Shown in pieces: positions 23,912-35,332 of a stretch of 64,000 nt of DNA (the first letter of the stretch is position 1; every line of letters begins with the position of its first letter). This DNA comes from Myrica gale (lineage: Eukaryota; Streptophyta; Magnoliopsida; Fagales; Myricaceae), in the NCBI GenBank assembly GCA_963930655.1, contig OZ005614.1, positions 1,178,001 through 1,242,000 of the forward strand, written 5' to 3'. A program made the translations under genes and the position numbers. A model generated the notes under the pieces. It had not been told where the DNA came from. It did not search any database and worked only from the letters and a program-made list of their open reading frames with translations.

Positions 23912-25483
23912 GTTGAAACTACGTTTAGACCCTAGAATATACCTAGAGGGGGGGTGAATAGGTATTTAAAAACTAATACACCTCTCTTTAGAAGACCACA
24001 GAAAAACAAGTTCAAAAACTAATACACTTGCACTATTAAAAACCTATTCAAACAATATGATATAAGCACTTAATCAGCAACCTCAAACAATCAAATTAAG
24101 AATGATTCAATCTTGACCAAACAGCTTTTAGAGAAACAATTACAGCAGCAATCACTACTCAATATATCAAATACTCAAAACAGAAAAATCAAGATTGACA
24201 TATAACTTTGACAACTATCAATTAACAATAATGAGATATAGTTAGCAACAATATGATCAACTTAATAATGATTGTTCAGCAATGTAAAATCTGCACTTCA
24301 AGAAATAATATCATAACAACAGCCTATCCAAATTTCAGCAAGCAACACTTAACGTATAAAGGATTTCTTGAACCTATTTCACACAAGAAATATTCTCAGA
24401 CCCAACAATACAAATTCAAACTCTTAAGCAACAATATTCAACACTTCTAAGACTAATAACCAACAAAGATTCGGACAGAATTCAATAGTCACTAAGTTGA
24501 CAATTTCAAGTTACCAATATCTTTCAGATCTGCAAAATAATCAACAAGAAATAGTTAGTTGCAAAAATATCAAGAAAGAAGAGAATAGAATCAACACAGA
24601 AATTTTTGGTAACGAAGTGAAAAATTTCTCAAGAAGAACGTCTTCTGAGAAATAAAAAACACTCCGGGTGTTTCCACCAAGTCTTTCCACTAGAACGTCG
24701 GGATTTTACAATGGTGATCTAACCAAAAACCTTTTGGCCTCAAGACCCCTTTTCCTATGTAAAATCACCCAAATCCACCGAATTGGGTTGGTGCCCAGCA
24801 CCCACTCGAAGACCAGCAACTCTGGTGCTCGTTCTACAGCAGATCCCACGAACTCGTGGGCTTGAGGCTCCTCTGAAACTTTCAGCTACAACTTTTCTTG
24901 AGAACCCACTCAAGAAACTCAACTCTTGGTGATGTGAATCTTCAATAGCAACGAACTAAGAACTTCCAGCCTTCAGTCGACGACAAGGCTCACTGATCTT
25001 CCACCAGAGGGAAGATTTACTCACTCTCACAATCAGATCTGGTTAGAACAGATTTTTGCACAAGAGAGAAATGGGAGAAATTGAGTACAGAGAGAGTTCT
25101 TGAAGTTTCGAGAGAATAGACGATGAGTAAGTACGTCCAAAGCATTTGGGAAAGTGGTATATGACTTTAGTGAGGGCAAATAAGTCAAAACGAAAAAGTT
25201 ATGATGACTGGGCAATTTTCTAGAAGGTTATTACGTTATCTGCAATTTTTCCGCTAAGCTGACCCAAGGCTAACCCAGCCGACTGAAAATCTGTCTAACA
25301 GCTCCGTAACCAACTTCCAACCATTCTAGATGCACCCAACACCTTCCAGAAACTTTCTCCTTAGCTCCACGTCATTCCAGACTTAATCAAGTTGCTCTTA
25401 CAATTCTAAAAATAGAAAAATACATTTATACAAAGAATTGTTTTGACCATGGAAATTATGCCAATTTTACATAAGCACTTTCA
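23911..25483 (-). repeat. 5' LTR of gag-only Copia element
   Basis: Near-identical to 18157-19728. Differences seen by eye: one extra G in a G-run near 23950, one C/T change near 25081, one A/G change near 25475, and the terminal base next to the PBS. Confidence 0.92.
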
Positions 25484-25594
25484 GAACGAAAACAAAAAAG
25501 AACAGAATATAAGAAAAATCAAAGCTTAAACTTACTTTGGTTCCAGAAAGAAGGAAAGAAAGGAAAAATTCCCATACTTTCCCTCAAATTACCT

Positions 25595-25668
25595 TATATA
25601 CGGCATGCTGGGATGGTGTATCACGGACTCTTCGTCTCCCTCCTCCTCCTGAAACAACCGGCACTCGG
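25595..25668 (+). promoter_or_regulatory. possible orphan promoter plus non-coding first exon
   Basis: TATATA at 25595-25600 is followed by a CT-rich stretch typical of plant 5' leaders and then CACTCGG|GTGAGT, a strong splice donor at 25669. No downstream coding exon could be assigned before the PLD pseudogene, so the gene may be lost or untranslated. Before the retroelement inserted, this TATA would have been only about 230 bp from the opposing TATA at 18027-18032. Confidence 0.35.
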
Positions 25669-27363
25669 GTGAGTAATTCAACCAAAGGGCTCCTTCTGTT
25701 TTCAGCTCTTTAGTTTATTTTAGCAGTTTACGTACGAATTTTTCTTCTCCTTCCTTGCTCTGTGATGCTGACCAGTAAGTGGAGAAGAAGGGAAGGTTCG
25801 GCGAAAGGGAAGACAATTGCTATTCGTTGGTTAAATGAAAGGAAAAGATATGGAAAAGTTTGGAACTTTCCTCCTCTCTTTTTTTTTATCCATTTTTGCA
25901 ATAATTTTGGAGTTTTCTTTTTATTTTACAACAACTGAACGTTGTCATTTGCTGTGTTTTGTGGGGGTTTGTCGGGGTCCCTAGCAGCGTCGCTGAGGCC
26001 ATATTTTCTGTCTCCACTTCCGAGTTTTTGGTATGATAAATTTGTTCTAGAAAAAATATGAAAAAAAAAAATTTTACTTATGGAAAGAGAAACGTCTGTC
26101 TGAGGATAGTTTCAGTTTTTTTTCCTCAATGGTAATGGGTTGGGAGCATGTCAAGCCTGCATATAACGAGTCGACCCCGAGATTGATCCCTCTCTAAGGG
26201 AAGGGGTGCCAAACGAGCTATCAGCTCGCTGGCGAGGATAAGTTCACTTGCTTGGCAAGAATACCTTTTATTTATTGAAAAAGAATAGCTATTGGTTAAG
26301 GGTCAGTTGGTTTTGAAAAAAATTTAAATATAGTGTGAATATTTAGGTGATGTTTGAGCTTTATTGACATGCGTATATAAGATGTTAATTTGTATTGATA
26401 TTTGTAAAAAAATATAATATTGAATTGCATTGGTATTCGTGTAGAAGTAATGTTGGAATTGTAATGTTTCTAAAAAAAATTCAAAAAATGAACCTGCCTA
26501 AGATTTTTTCTCTTGGGATCACAGTCACGTTATCCATTCTTCATGGATTGATATGCATTGGCGAGTTCTAGAGATATTTGAATATTATTGACTATAAAAT
26601 TGATTTCATGGTTTCCATTTTTTTTCAAATGGGTTGAATTCAGAAGAAAATCAGAACTCTATTTTGTGAATAATAAGATATACCAACTTATATATAGAAG
26701 TGGATAATGAATGTCTTTGCTCAGCTGAAAAAAGACAAAATTATTTGTTTCTCCTCTTCCTTATAAATCTCAAAATAATGCATGTAATGAACGGGATTAC
26801 TCAATTCAGCACCATTATGTTCATCATTTCTCTTATCTCCCTGTTGATCTCGAGGCCAACTGAGGGTTCGAGTCACTGGGGATGTGCAATCTGGTTTATA
26901 GTTCAACATAATGCTGAATCATGGAGTTTTTTTTTATGTAAGTATGAAGAGAAAAAAAGGGATAATTGTGCAATGAATTGAATCGGGGTTGGATTAGTTT
27001 TCTCTGTAAGCAGTTGGGTTGGATTAATTACTGTATGGAGTCCCTTGTTTTGTTCAAAAAATTTACACGATTGAGAAGGCTTTAAGAGGTGGGTTGGAGT
27101 GCTTCAAAACAGAAAACAGAAAAAAAAAAAAAGAAAAAAAAAGATCGAAGAGCTTAAATTGGAGAATGGATTCCCCTTCGGAGGGAATCCATTTCCCTTA
27201 AATTGTCCGAGTATTGTAGAAGTCTTAGCGAAATATATGAATTTATATAGCTGTGATGTTGCAACATAATAGTTGAAGATAGTCCGCCATTAACGCCATC
27301 TGGCATTCTACCAAGGTGAATGAATACATAGAGCATGTGATTGTGACTTTTTGGGGCATGCCC
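25669..27363. other. intergenic
   Basis: AT-rich sequence with poly(A/T) runs (26060, 27120-27145). Apart from the dispersed repeat at 26285-26500, no gene, RNA gene or defined repeat was recognised. Confidence 0.4.
26285..26500. repeat. dispersed AT-rich repeat, copy B (inverse of copy A)
   Basis: The complement contains ATGTCAATAAAGCTCAAACA followed by TCACCTAAATATTCACACTA, matching copy A at 14045-14285 with one mismatch over about 40 bases. Confidence 0.5.
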
Positions 27364-30300
27364 CTAGGTGGCAAGGATGGGAGGAAGGCAGTCGGATTTA
27401 GCACCCAGAACACGAGCTTTGGTGTCAGGGAAGAATTCGAACCCCGGCAATGTTGTAATCCCGCCACTTCCGGTCACTTGGATGGGGTAGGGTAGAAGAT
27501 GAGCCCCCATATCTCCGCCGTGTATAATCTCCAGTTCTCAGCAATCTCCTTCACGGCATTGACACAATAAGTTTTCTGGACGTAGCAAGTACTTGTGACG
27601 TGAAAACATCTCGGTTCAACTTTCCTTGAAGATAATTGAAAGCGATCTCAGAGATATATGTCTAGAGAGAGAGACCCTCTCTCTAGAATCCCCCTCCCCT
27701 TAGTCTGAAAGCCTCTTCCCCTCTCTTGCTCTGGTTGGAGGAGGAGCTCCGGCTTCCCCCTCCTCCTTTTCCTTCTCTTCGGTTTCGTTTTTGTTTTTAT
27801 TTTGGTAGTTAGATTCTGGCCTTTTCAGTGGTCTTTGGTGTGCACGGCTTCTTTGGTGGCTTTCCTCTCCTTTCGGCTACCAGATCTGGCCTCGAGCGGA
27901 GGCATCCAGCCGGCTCATGCGCGCCCACATGCGAGAGTGGATCTCCACGCCCGACCTCTTTTGCTTCTCTCCCGACGGTTTTGAGCATTTTTCAGAGGAC
28001 TCGACCTGCCCCTTCGTGCTTAGCTCCTCCTGGCAGTCTTTGATGTCTCTGCCCGGCCTCTCCTTGCAGGCGCGTGTGCCGCCTACATGCACGACGTGTT
28101 TGCTTTCTGCCGCTCTAGATACTACCATTTTGTGCCGTTTGGAGCGGTCTCTCTTCTTCCTCCTAGTACAACCCGTCTTTGCATGAAGATTCTCTTGAAG
28201 GAGTTGGATCGTCGCTTTGCTCGCCCTTCCTCTAGCGGAAATCGCCATCGCTTTAGGCGATGATTGTGTTTTGTTTCGGTCCTTGTGACCAGCTTGTGTT
28301 TGTCATGTGTGATGGCCCTTGTGACCAATTTGTGTTGGTTTTGTGTTGGCCCTTGTAGCTCATTTGTTGTTCTGGTGTTTGTTTCACAGCCCTTGTGCCT
28401 GTTGGTGGTTCCGACTTTTAAGTCCGGTTCGGTTACCAAATCTTTGGATCCGGTTTATTGTAGGGTTTTTTGTTCCGTTTAGTTTTTTTTTTGCTAGTCT
28501 TCAGTTATATATTTTTCTGTTTTGCATTAGTTGTAACTTTCTAGGATATTAATATATTATTTCTGTTGACCAGAAACAAAAAAGAAGTTACTTGCGGCGT
28601 ACTCCAAGGTGCTCTGTCCACAATGCCATTCGGAATCCGTGGATCTGCCCCATGGCTTGTTCATCGGTGGCTAACTGATGTGGTTGGAATCCATCCATCG
28701 ACATCAGGTTGATGTTCACAGCTCCAATGATTATGTACTCATCGTCAACAGTAGGTAGAACATGATTTGTTAGTCAAACATGATAATAGAGTCGCCCGAG
28801 AACACAAAAGATGAATAAGCACTTCGAAAAGTTTGAACTCACGGTTAAATGTACGGGTATAAGGCCAGTCATTTAACTTACCTATCATCATCTTTGCATG
28901 AACACATATCATGAAGCAAAGAGCCTGCTGAGCTCTACTATAATCACTGCCAATTTCAGGGGTCTCTGCAGGTACGTATTCTCCAAGTTTCTGTGTCTGC
29001 CGGTTCCCAAGGCAGAAAAAATTCAGATTGTCGTGGGGGTTGGCATTATTTCCCTTTTTGCGAATGGCGTGAGTGATATCAGAATACATAATTTCCATAG
29101 TCCTCCTTTGCCAATCTAATATTGCTTGAACAGAAGTACAGAACCACTCTCAGGTATACCTTCTGGTCACATTGGGATCACGACGTAGACAGCAAACCTC
29201 TCCCCTGCTTGAATCTTATTTACAATTTTCATTGAGAGCTCCTTTGGTATGAGATGCAGGGCGGCAATGTCCTCAACCTTGATGTCATTTGATGTCCAAC
29301 CAAACGAGCTTCCTAAGAAATACTGATTCTCAATGTAGATGAAATTTTTGGCTCGCCGAATAGCATTGATATAGGCATCCTGAATGCTTCGGTTGATGAT
29401 GTTATTCTTACCGCTAGCAAGGCCAACTGCAGATGCATCCTCAAGACTTTCAGGAAAATCAAGAACAGACCCACTATCAATTGATCTGAAGATTTGGACA
29501 TTCCATATTTCGGTGTCATCTAATGCTGTAACTGCTGAGGGGGGGATCAGAATTTCATCATGCTGACTTAATGGAATGAGGAACTTGTTTCCAACCTGCT
29601 TTTTCCACCTCTGCTCAAAATTGTATAGGACATCCCAAGCAACAGGCCCTTCCAGTTGACAGTGAATGTCATGCCAGGGCTCCTTTGGACCACCTTTCTC
29701 GATTGAAGCACCTGCGAAACTGGGCTGATGGAAATCATCATGGTAGACTGTGTTTAAAGTGTGGAATAAGGGATGGGCTGGTGTATCATATCTCCCATTA
29801 CAAAGATCGAGACCCCCAACGAAACTCACAATCCTCCGCTTTTGTGATCCTCCACCTGGCACTTCGTTATCAACAACGACTGTCTTCTGATGGTGAGTAA
29901 AGATGGTAGAGATTTCGAACCCCTGAATTATGCTTCTCCCATCATCAGGATTACGGGGACACAAAAAACAACGCACGTTCGTGTTTCTAAAGTATTCCTC
30001 GTTTTCTTGATCGTGAGTTGCCATCAAACCGTCCTTAAATTCCTCAAGGGAAGTTCTGTCATCCCAAACAAGCATTAGAACTGTAACACCTTCATTAGCC
30101 TTCTTCTTAAGCAGCTCCCCCAATGTGAGTTCACCTTGTTGCTTGGGCCTCCTCCCGTCCCTTTTCAATGTTTTATTGGGATACGCTGACCATCCAAAAA
30201 TGTAAATTAGGTGTCTTGCATCACTGATTGCGTCAAAGATGTCCTCCCAGCATCTCTTTGGCCAAAAGTAGTGTCCTCCAGACAGTGGCATATCAGGGAA

Positions 30301-30850
30301 ATCATCTGAGATATGAGCATCTTGATATAGAGAAGCTTTGCATCCGTCTTTGCTTAAAGAATGTGTGAGGAACTCCCTCAAAGTCAGGACTTTGAATTCC
30401 CCGACCCCAATGCATGTCCAGGGCAACGTTGACAATCTGCAACTTGACATGGATTCTAGAATTTATAGGATTATAGTCTTCATCCAATATGTCAACCCAT
30501 CTATCCAAAGTAAACCCCCTTAAGACATCCTCAACAGGTACATAAGCTCTTCCAATCAGTATCGCCCCAACAGGGTTATCATCTTTGACTATGAATATGA
30601 TGTGCGAGATATAATGGGCACAGTATATGCGAAAGAACTCGGACCACTGGGGGCTGGAGGGTTGATTTTCTACCATCCTGGTCCGCCCTGCCCTGGCCTT
30701 ATCTAAATCTACCATTATATACGGAACATCGTTTTACTAGTCACAAAAAGGAGGATGAGATTGTCAATAGCCGAGAGAAAGTAACTTACCTCAGGCCGGC
30801 ACAGCACCAGTCTCTTGACTTGGCCCAGAAACTTTTCTTAGACTTTTGTG
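27364..30850 (-). pseudogene. phospholipase D alpha pseudogene
   Basis: Recognisable PLD-alpha text runs from the C2 domain (MVDLDKARAGRTRMVE, 30713 downwards; a probable earlier C2 piece KFLGQVKRLV near 30790-30845), through HKD1 (HHQKTVVVD), PLD core ([20 protein letters not shown]), HKD2 start (HAKMMI) and IIIGAVNIN, to the family end [18 protein letters not shown] and a TAG at 27364. PLD alpha cleaves membrane phospholipids to phosphatidic acid. This copy is dead. There is a 2-nt deletion near 30345, a Trp codon turned to TGA at 29167-29169, an 8-bp duplication near 29130-29143, a splice acceptor reading TG instead of AG at 28749-28750, a loss of about ten residues after SMDG, a frame break near 27530, and a LINE-like insertion at 27602-28584. 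In-frame stops also precede the C2 exon. Confidence 0.92.
27602..28584 (+). mobile_element. LINE-like retroposon nested in the PLD pseudogene
   Basis: About 980 bp interrupts the PLD text between the codons for GVRRK and YLLRPENL. The flanks carry a 15-16 bp imperfect target duplication (AAGTACTTGTGACGT at 27587-27601, AAGTTACTTGCGGCGT at 28585-28600), and the insert ends in an A-rich tail (28574-28584), as expected of target-primed reverse transcription. It has a CT-rich 5' part and no reverse transcriptase, so it is either 5'-truncated or an internally deleted, non-autonomous copy. Confidence 0.75.
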
Positions 30851-31779
30851 TAGCCATGGTTTAAAAATTTCAGAAGAACAAAATGCAAGAAGGGTAAGAA
30901 AGAGTCCATGAAAACATACAGAATTTGCATTCCAAGATATCAAAAACCGTAGAAATCTGACGTGCTGAAAATGTTCAGAACTTGATAAGAGATACATAAT
31001 TAGGCTAGAGAATAATGTTAATTGAGAAGTTCTGTGTAAACTATGATGACTCATGATCTGCAAATAAACTTTTAACTATTTGGTCTCAAGTTTGTGTCAC
31101 ATGCTACCTACCACAGATGGCTTCCGAAAATATTCTGTTGAGGGCATATATGGGAAATAAGGTGCTTCACAGGATTCCCTTTTACTCTTATAGCAGTGGA
31201 CAAAGAAAAGAAATAGGGACTTAAAGGGTCCTAGACAGGATTATCACCATGGTTAGTGGAAACTGAGATGACAAACATGAGTCTTGTCAGAGTTTCAGCT
31301 ATCATCAACAAATATTTGCTCCTCTTATTTACTCTTTTCTTTGTTTTGGGCAAACAAGGCTTTGCAGTGAGACATACTTGCCTAAGTTTTAGGGGATGAT
31401 GGAGATAAACTTACCAATGTCAGAATTCCCACTCCATTAAAGCCCCAACCCTAAATTGTCTGTCTCACTTGAAATGTAGTTTTATGTTACAAGAACGGAT
31501 TATATATAAAGACAAATTATGCAAAGCTATGCAAAGGGATGACTGTTATTTAAAGGAACCAATCTAATATTTCAAGAATGACTACGACATTTAATAAAAA
31601 ATAAAAATAGAAGGCGTTAACCCATTAACGTGTCTATAAGAATAACAGAAGTCTTATATATTGCTAGTCAATTGGAGCAGCATTGAGGTAAATAATTGAT
31701 TCATGAGGTGATTGGGAAAAATTCTAGCAAACTTTCAAGCGTTAATTCAATTTTAAAATTCTCAAAGGTGTAGTAGTCC
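30851..31779. other. intergenic upstream of the PLD pseudogene
   Basis: AT-rich; the missing PLD N-terminal exon was not found. No other gene was seen. Confidence 0.4.
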
Positions 31780-31784
31780 TCTTC

Positions 31785-32170
31785 TTACTCACAGGTGTAG
31801 TTGCCCCAATTTACTCACAGGTGTAGTAGTCCTCTTCAATCTTAAAATCTCAAAGGTGTAGTTGCCCCAATTTCCGGTCAACCCGGTTGACTTTTTTGAA
31901 ACCGGGTTGACCGGACCGGTAAACCAGTGTATTCCGGTCCGGTTCCGGTTTACCCTCATGAAAATCCGGGACCGGACCGGAGTATACCTCTCCAAACCGG
32001 AAATTGGACCAAAATGGCAAGGTCCAACCCTAGAACCGGCCCAAAATGGCATGGCCCAAACCGACCCAAACCGGACCGGATAAACCGGAAACCGGTCCGG
32101 TCCGGTCTATATGCTTTAAAAAAGTTCCGGTTTGGCCGGCCAAACCGGACCGGATGTTGGACACCCCTAC
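31785..32170. repeat. short tandem repeats followed by CCGG-rich repeat with hAT-like end
   Basis: The phrases CACAGGTGTAGT and TTGCCCCAATTT recur several times between 31785 and 31875. Then comes about 290 bp dominated by CCGGACCGG/ACCGG units, ending TTGGACACCCCTACTC. A GACACCCCTA terminus is common in plant hAT-derived repeats. The CCGG density makes this a likely methylation target (inference). Confidence 0.5.
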
Positions 32171-33920
32171 TCACAGGTGCTATTATTATAACCTTTTAAC
32201 TTTTAAATTAGTTTTATACTTTTTATTTTATATCTGTTGTAGCTATCACTTTTTTATCTAGATAAAATTGAGAATTTGAAATTAAGTTGAGTACTGTATA
32301 GTTTTATTTTAAATTTTTGTTTGTATTAATTGTAGTTATCATTTTTCAATTTAGGATAATTTGAGATATCTAATATGTACGATAAAAAATGAATAATTTT
32401 GCATCTCAAAAAATAAGAATAATAATTTTTAACTAAAATTTATTGATATTTATATTTTAATATAGTAATTTATAATTTATTATAGAATAATAAGCCTCTT
32501 TTTATGGTTTCACCTAAGGCCATATTTATCTTAGAGACGACCTACGTCAGTGAGTACACAAATCTGTGCAGTTGGACCTTCTCACAATAAATTAGGTTTA
32601 TGGATCGAATCACTTAAAATCGCGTCTCACCTATCTTATTTTTTCTCTCTTAGTCTAAATTATTTAATACTTTATTTTAATTTTAACACGTCATTCCAGT
32701 ATACAACGGTCAGGAAATCATCTATCCATACTGAATTTGCTCTCCTGAAAGTGAGGAAAAGAATATTGGCATTCACTAACCAAAATTGTAACTCTCTAAA
32801 TTTTTATCATCATTACAAAAATTTATATATCCTCATTTTTCACCAACTTTTTACACATTTTTACCAACTTTTTTTTAATCTTTCTCCTCATTTTTTCTCC
32901 AACTCTCATACTCAAAATTTTGAAATATTGGAAGTGGTGAAAACATGAAAAGGAAGATGATTTAAATGAATTATTATAATAAAAATTAATAATTTGATGA
33001 AAAGATATAAAATTTTATAATTATTATATTAGGCCCAAGTAATTACTAACTAAAAATATAGATAAACAAAAAAAAACAACCATGTTGATTTGCGGCGCGC
33101 AAGGACCTGATTCAGTTGGCTTTTGGGACTTTTATTTTTCTTTATCAAATTCCGTTTGGAAATTGTTCGAACTGGACCGACATTCAGTCCTAGTAAAATA
33201 ACTAACCCTAAGTTAAAATCATTCCTTGTCATATTTTAGTTATATTTATAATAGAATTAATGATATGACACGAAAAGTGTCAATACATGACCATATATAT
33301 GGACAGAAATATAATAGAAGGCATGAGTTTGTAAGTCTGACCAAAAATCAGACAGTGATTTATAAATCGTAGAAGCGTAGGAATATTTTTTAAATGTCAT
33401 AAAATTCCAGAACGACTGGTCAGAGTTGATCGGTTTAGATTGGGTTCTGTTGCCGGTTGGGCCTGTATTGTCAAGACTGACTATTTGCATGGTTTCACTT
33501 TTGGGCCCAAAGGTCCAATCAGCCCCGCGCTAATATTTCAATTCTTTATTCAAAATAGAATACATAAATCCATCGTAACCGTCAGTCGTCAGGGGAAACG
33601 TAAAAATATGTGTAGAGAAAATATTTGTTGTCCTTCTTGAATTCTTTAAAGATTTTTTTGAAAAAAATTCGACGATTCAAGATCAATAGGTAAAGTTTAC
33701 TTCTAAAATTAATCCTGAACCGTTAGATTTTTCTCAGAAAAATCTGAGAAGAATCCAAGGAGACCGACCATTCCTAATATGTCTAACCCGAAACTTTCGT
33801 GTTGATAGGGTCTTTTATAATTTTTTGGTAGAAAAATTCTTAGCGGATTTTTTCCCAAGTCTGAGACCACCGACCGCGCCATCCAAAACAGTAATGGCTA
33901 CACACATGCAGAGGTTATGA
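32171..33920. other. intergenic, AT-rich
   Basis: No supported gene, RNA or mobile element. Open frames here have no coding look. Confidence 0.45.
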
Positions 33921-34068
33921 ACTGAGCGACGGTTGAGATTAAAAGGTGAAGATCCGACGGTTGTAGTTAAACACATCATTTAAATATTCAAAACATTTTA
34001 ATTGATGTAGCGCGATCTGAGTCCTTGAATTTTGAAACTTTTAATCTCAGTCGTCGTTCAGCATGCTC
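33921..34068. repeat. inverted repeat, 24-bp arms
   Basis: CTGAGCGACGGTTGAGATTA (33921 onwards) is mirrored by TAATCTCAGTCGTCGTTCAG ending at 34068, with about 100 bp between the arms and three mismatches. It may be a decayed MITE. Confidence 0.45.
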
Positions 34069-34441
34069 AGCACAATAATACTTAGCCCCACTTGTAAGTC
34101 CTAGACATTTCCTTCTAAAGCACACCAACTACCATCTTGTTAAATCCCAACAGTACCCACAGACCCGTCGACGTTGAAAAATATTTTGATAGAAATTTAT
34201 AATTGTTCGAAAAGCCATATATGCACTCAACATGTGGATACAGATTTATCGGATATATATAGAAATTTAAGATATTTGGTGGTAGATAATAAAAACTAAT
34301 TTCTGCTTCTTCTTTTTCTTTTGATCGGGAGGTTGGTCTGTGTTCATTTATTCCAGTAGTTAAGAACCAATGGCTTCTCATGGTCGGACAGGTGAAACTT
34401 TTATTGCAGCAAGCAACTGTCCGACCAATCCACCGACAATT

Positions 34442-34448
34442 TATATAA
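34442..34448 (+). promoter_or_regulatory. TATA box of the SHINE/WIN1 gene
   Basis: TATATAA about 120 nt upstream of the start codon at 34564, a plausible spacing for a leader of about 90 nt. Confidence 0.5.
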
Positions 34449-34563
34449 TCGGTCGTCATACACACTGTTCGTTTAATCTGCTCCAACTCATTCCTGATCC
34501 CCATACTTATGATCTCTGCAACTTTCTAGGTCTATCGATCATTCACTCTTCTGTCAGATTAAC

Positions 34564-35332
34564 ATGGTTCATTCAAAGAAGTTTAGAGGCGTTAGGCAAC
34601 GCCAGTGGGGCTCCTGGGTGTCAGAAATTCGGCATCCATTACTGTAAGTTCACCCACTCACATTATGATCACAAATGATCTTATTCTCCGTACTTGCAAG
34701 TTGCATATGTGCATTTATATAGTCATACCTGTATATCTTAAATTCTGATCTTCTCCTCTACCATTCGCTTGCGTTTTCATCAATATTCTAGCAAGACAAG
34801 GGTATGGCTAGGCACATTTGAGACGGCTGAGGCTGCGGCACGGGCATACGACCAAGCAGCCATACTGATGAATGGCCAAAACGCGAAGACCAACTTTCCT
34901 ACAGCAGGTGGCCGTCGTGATCAAGACTCAAAGAGTTGTGATAACTCTCCCTTGACTCCCAAGGCTCTCTCGGAGTTTCTTAGCACCAAGCTTCGAAAGT
35001 GTTACAGAGAACAATATCCGTCACTTACTTGCCTAAGGCTTGATGCTGATAACTCTCACATCGGAGTGTGGCAAAAGCGTGCAGGGGCTCGTTCAGGCTC
35101 CAACTGGGTGATGAGAATTGAGCTTGGGAAGAAGCAGCCGCCGACTTTGGAGGCTGGCTTAATGTCCTTGTCACCAGGGTCACCGAGGGTTGAGATTGAC
35201 GCTGGAAATGGACTGGATGAAGAAGATAGCATTGCCATGCAGATGATAGAAGAACTACTTAACTGGAATTCATGTCCTCCTCCAAGTAATTTTCAAGAAG
35301 GAAAAGAAATCCCTCCTTGTCTCAGTGCTTGA
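34564..35332 (+). CDS. WIN1/SHN1: AP2/ERF transcription factor, SHINE/WIN1 clade
   Basis: Two exons, 34564-34643 and 34792-35332, joined by a short GT-AG intron inside the AP2 domain; 206 residues. The protein opens [20 protein letters not shown] and continues [30 protein letters not shown], a complete AP2 domain from about residue 5 with the YRG and RAYD elements. It has the SHINE-clade middle region ([20 protein letters not shown], then NWVMRIEL) and the acidic C-terminal motif [11 protein letters not shown]. The single intron in the AP2 domain is typical of the clade. SHN/WIN1 proteins are nuclear activators of cutin and wax biosynthesis. Length fits the family (about 190-210 aa). No lesion was seen. 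Which SHN paralogue it is cannot be settled here. Confidence 0.95.

Larger units (their letters stand above)
18157..25483 (-). mobile_element. young gag-only Copia-type LTR retrotransposon (7.3 kb)
   Basis: The element is flanked by the 5-bp target duplication GAACG (18152-18156 and 25484-25488). It has 1.57-kb LTRs that are almost identical, a primer-binding site adjoining the 5' LTR, one long gag ORF, a short RNase H remnant and a purine tract before the 3' LTR. It is oriented on the minus strand. Protease, integrase, reverse transcriptase and most of RNase H are absent, so it is non-autonomous. By eye the two LTRs differ by one base in a G run, two transitions and the terminal base near the PBS, so insertion is recent. 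The ~2.2 kb between the RNase H remnant and the purine tract is AT-rich and non-coding. Confidence 0.93.

Noticed and set aside
18157..25483. CRISPR array or phage features
   Set aside because: The direct repeats are LTRs of a plant retroelement; nothing prokaryotic is present in the window.
27802..28552. Plus-strand ORFs in the insert as a protein gene
   Set aside because: They fall within the LINE-like insert flanked by a target duplication and have no conserved domain.
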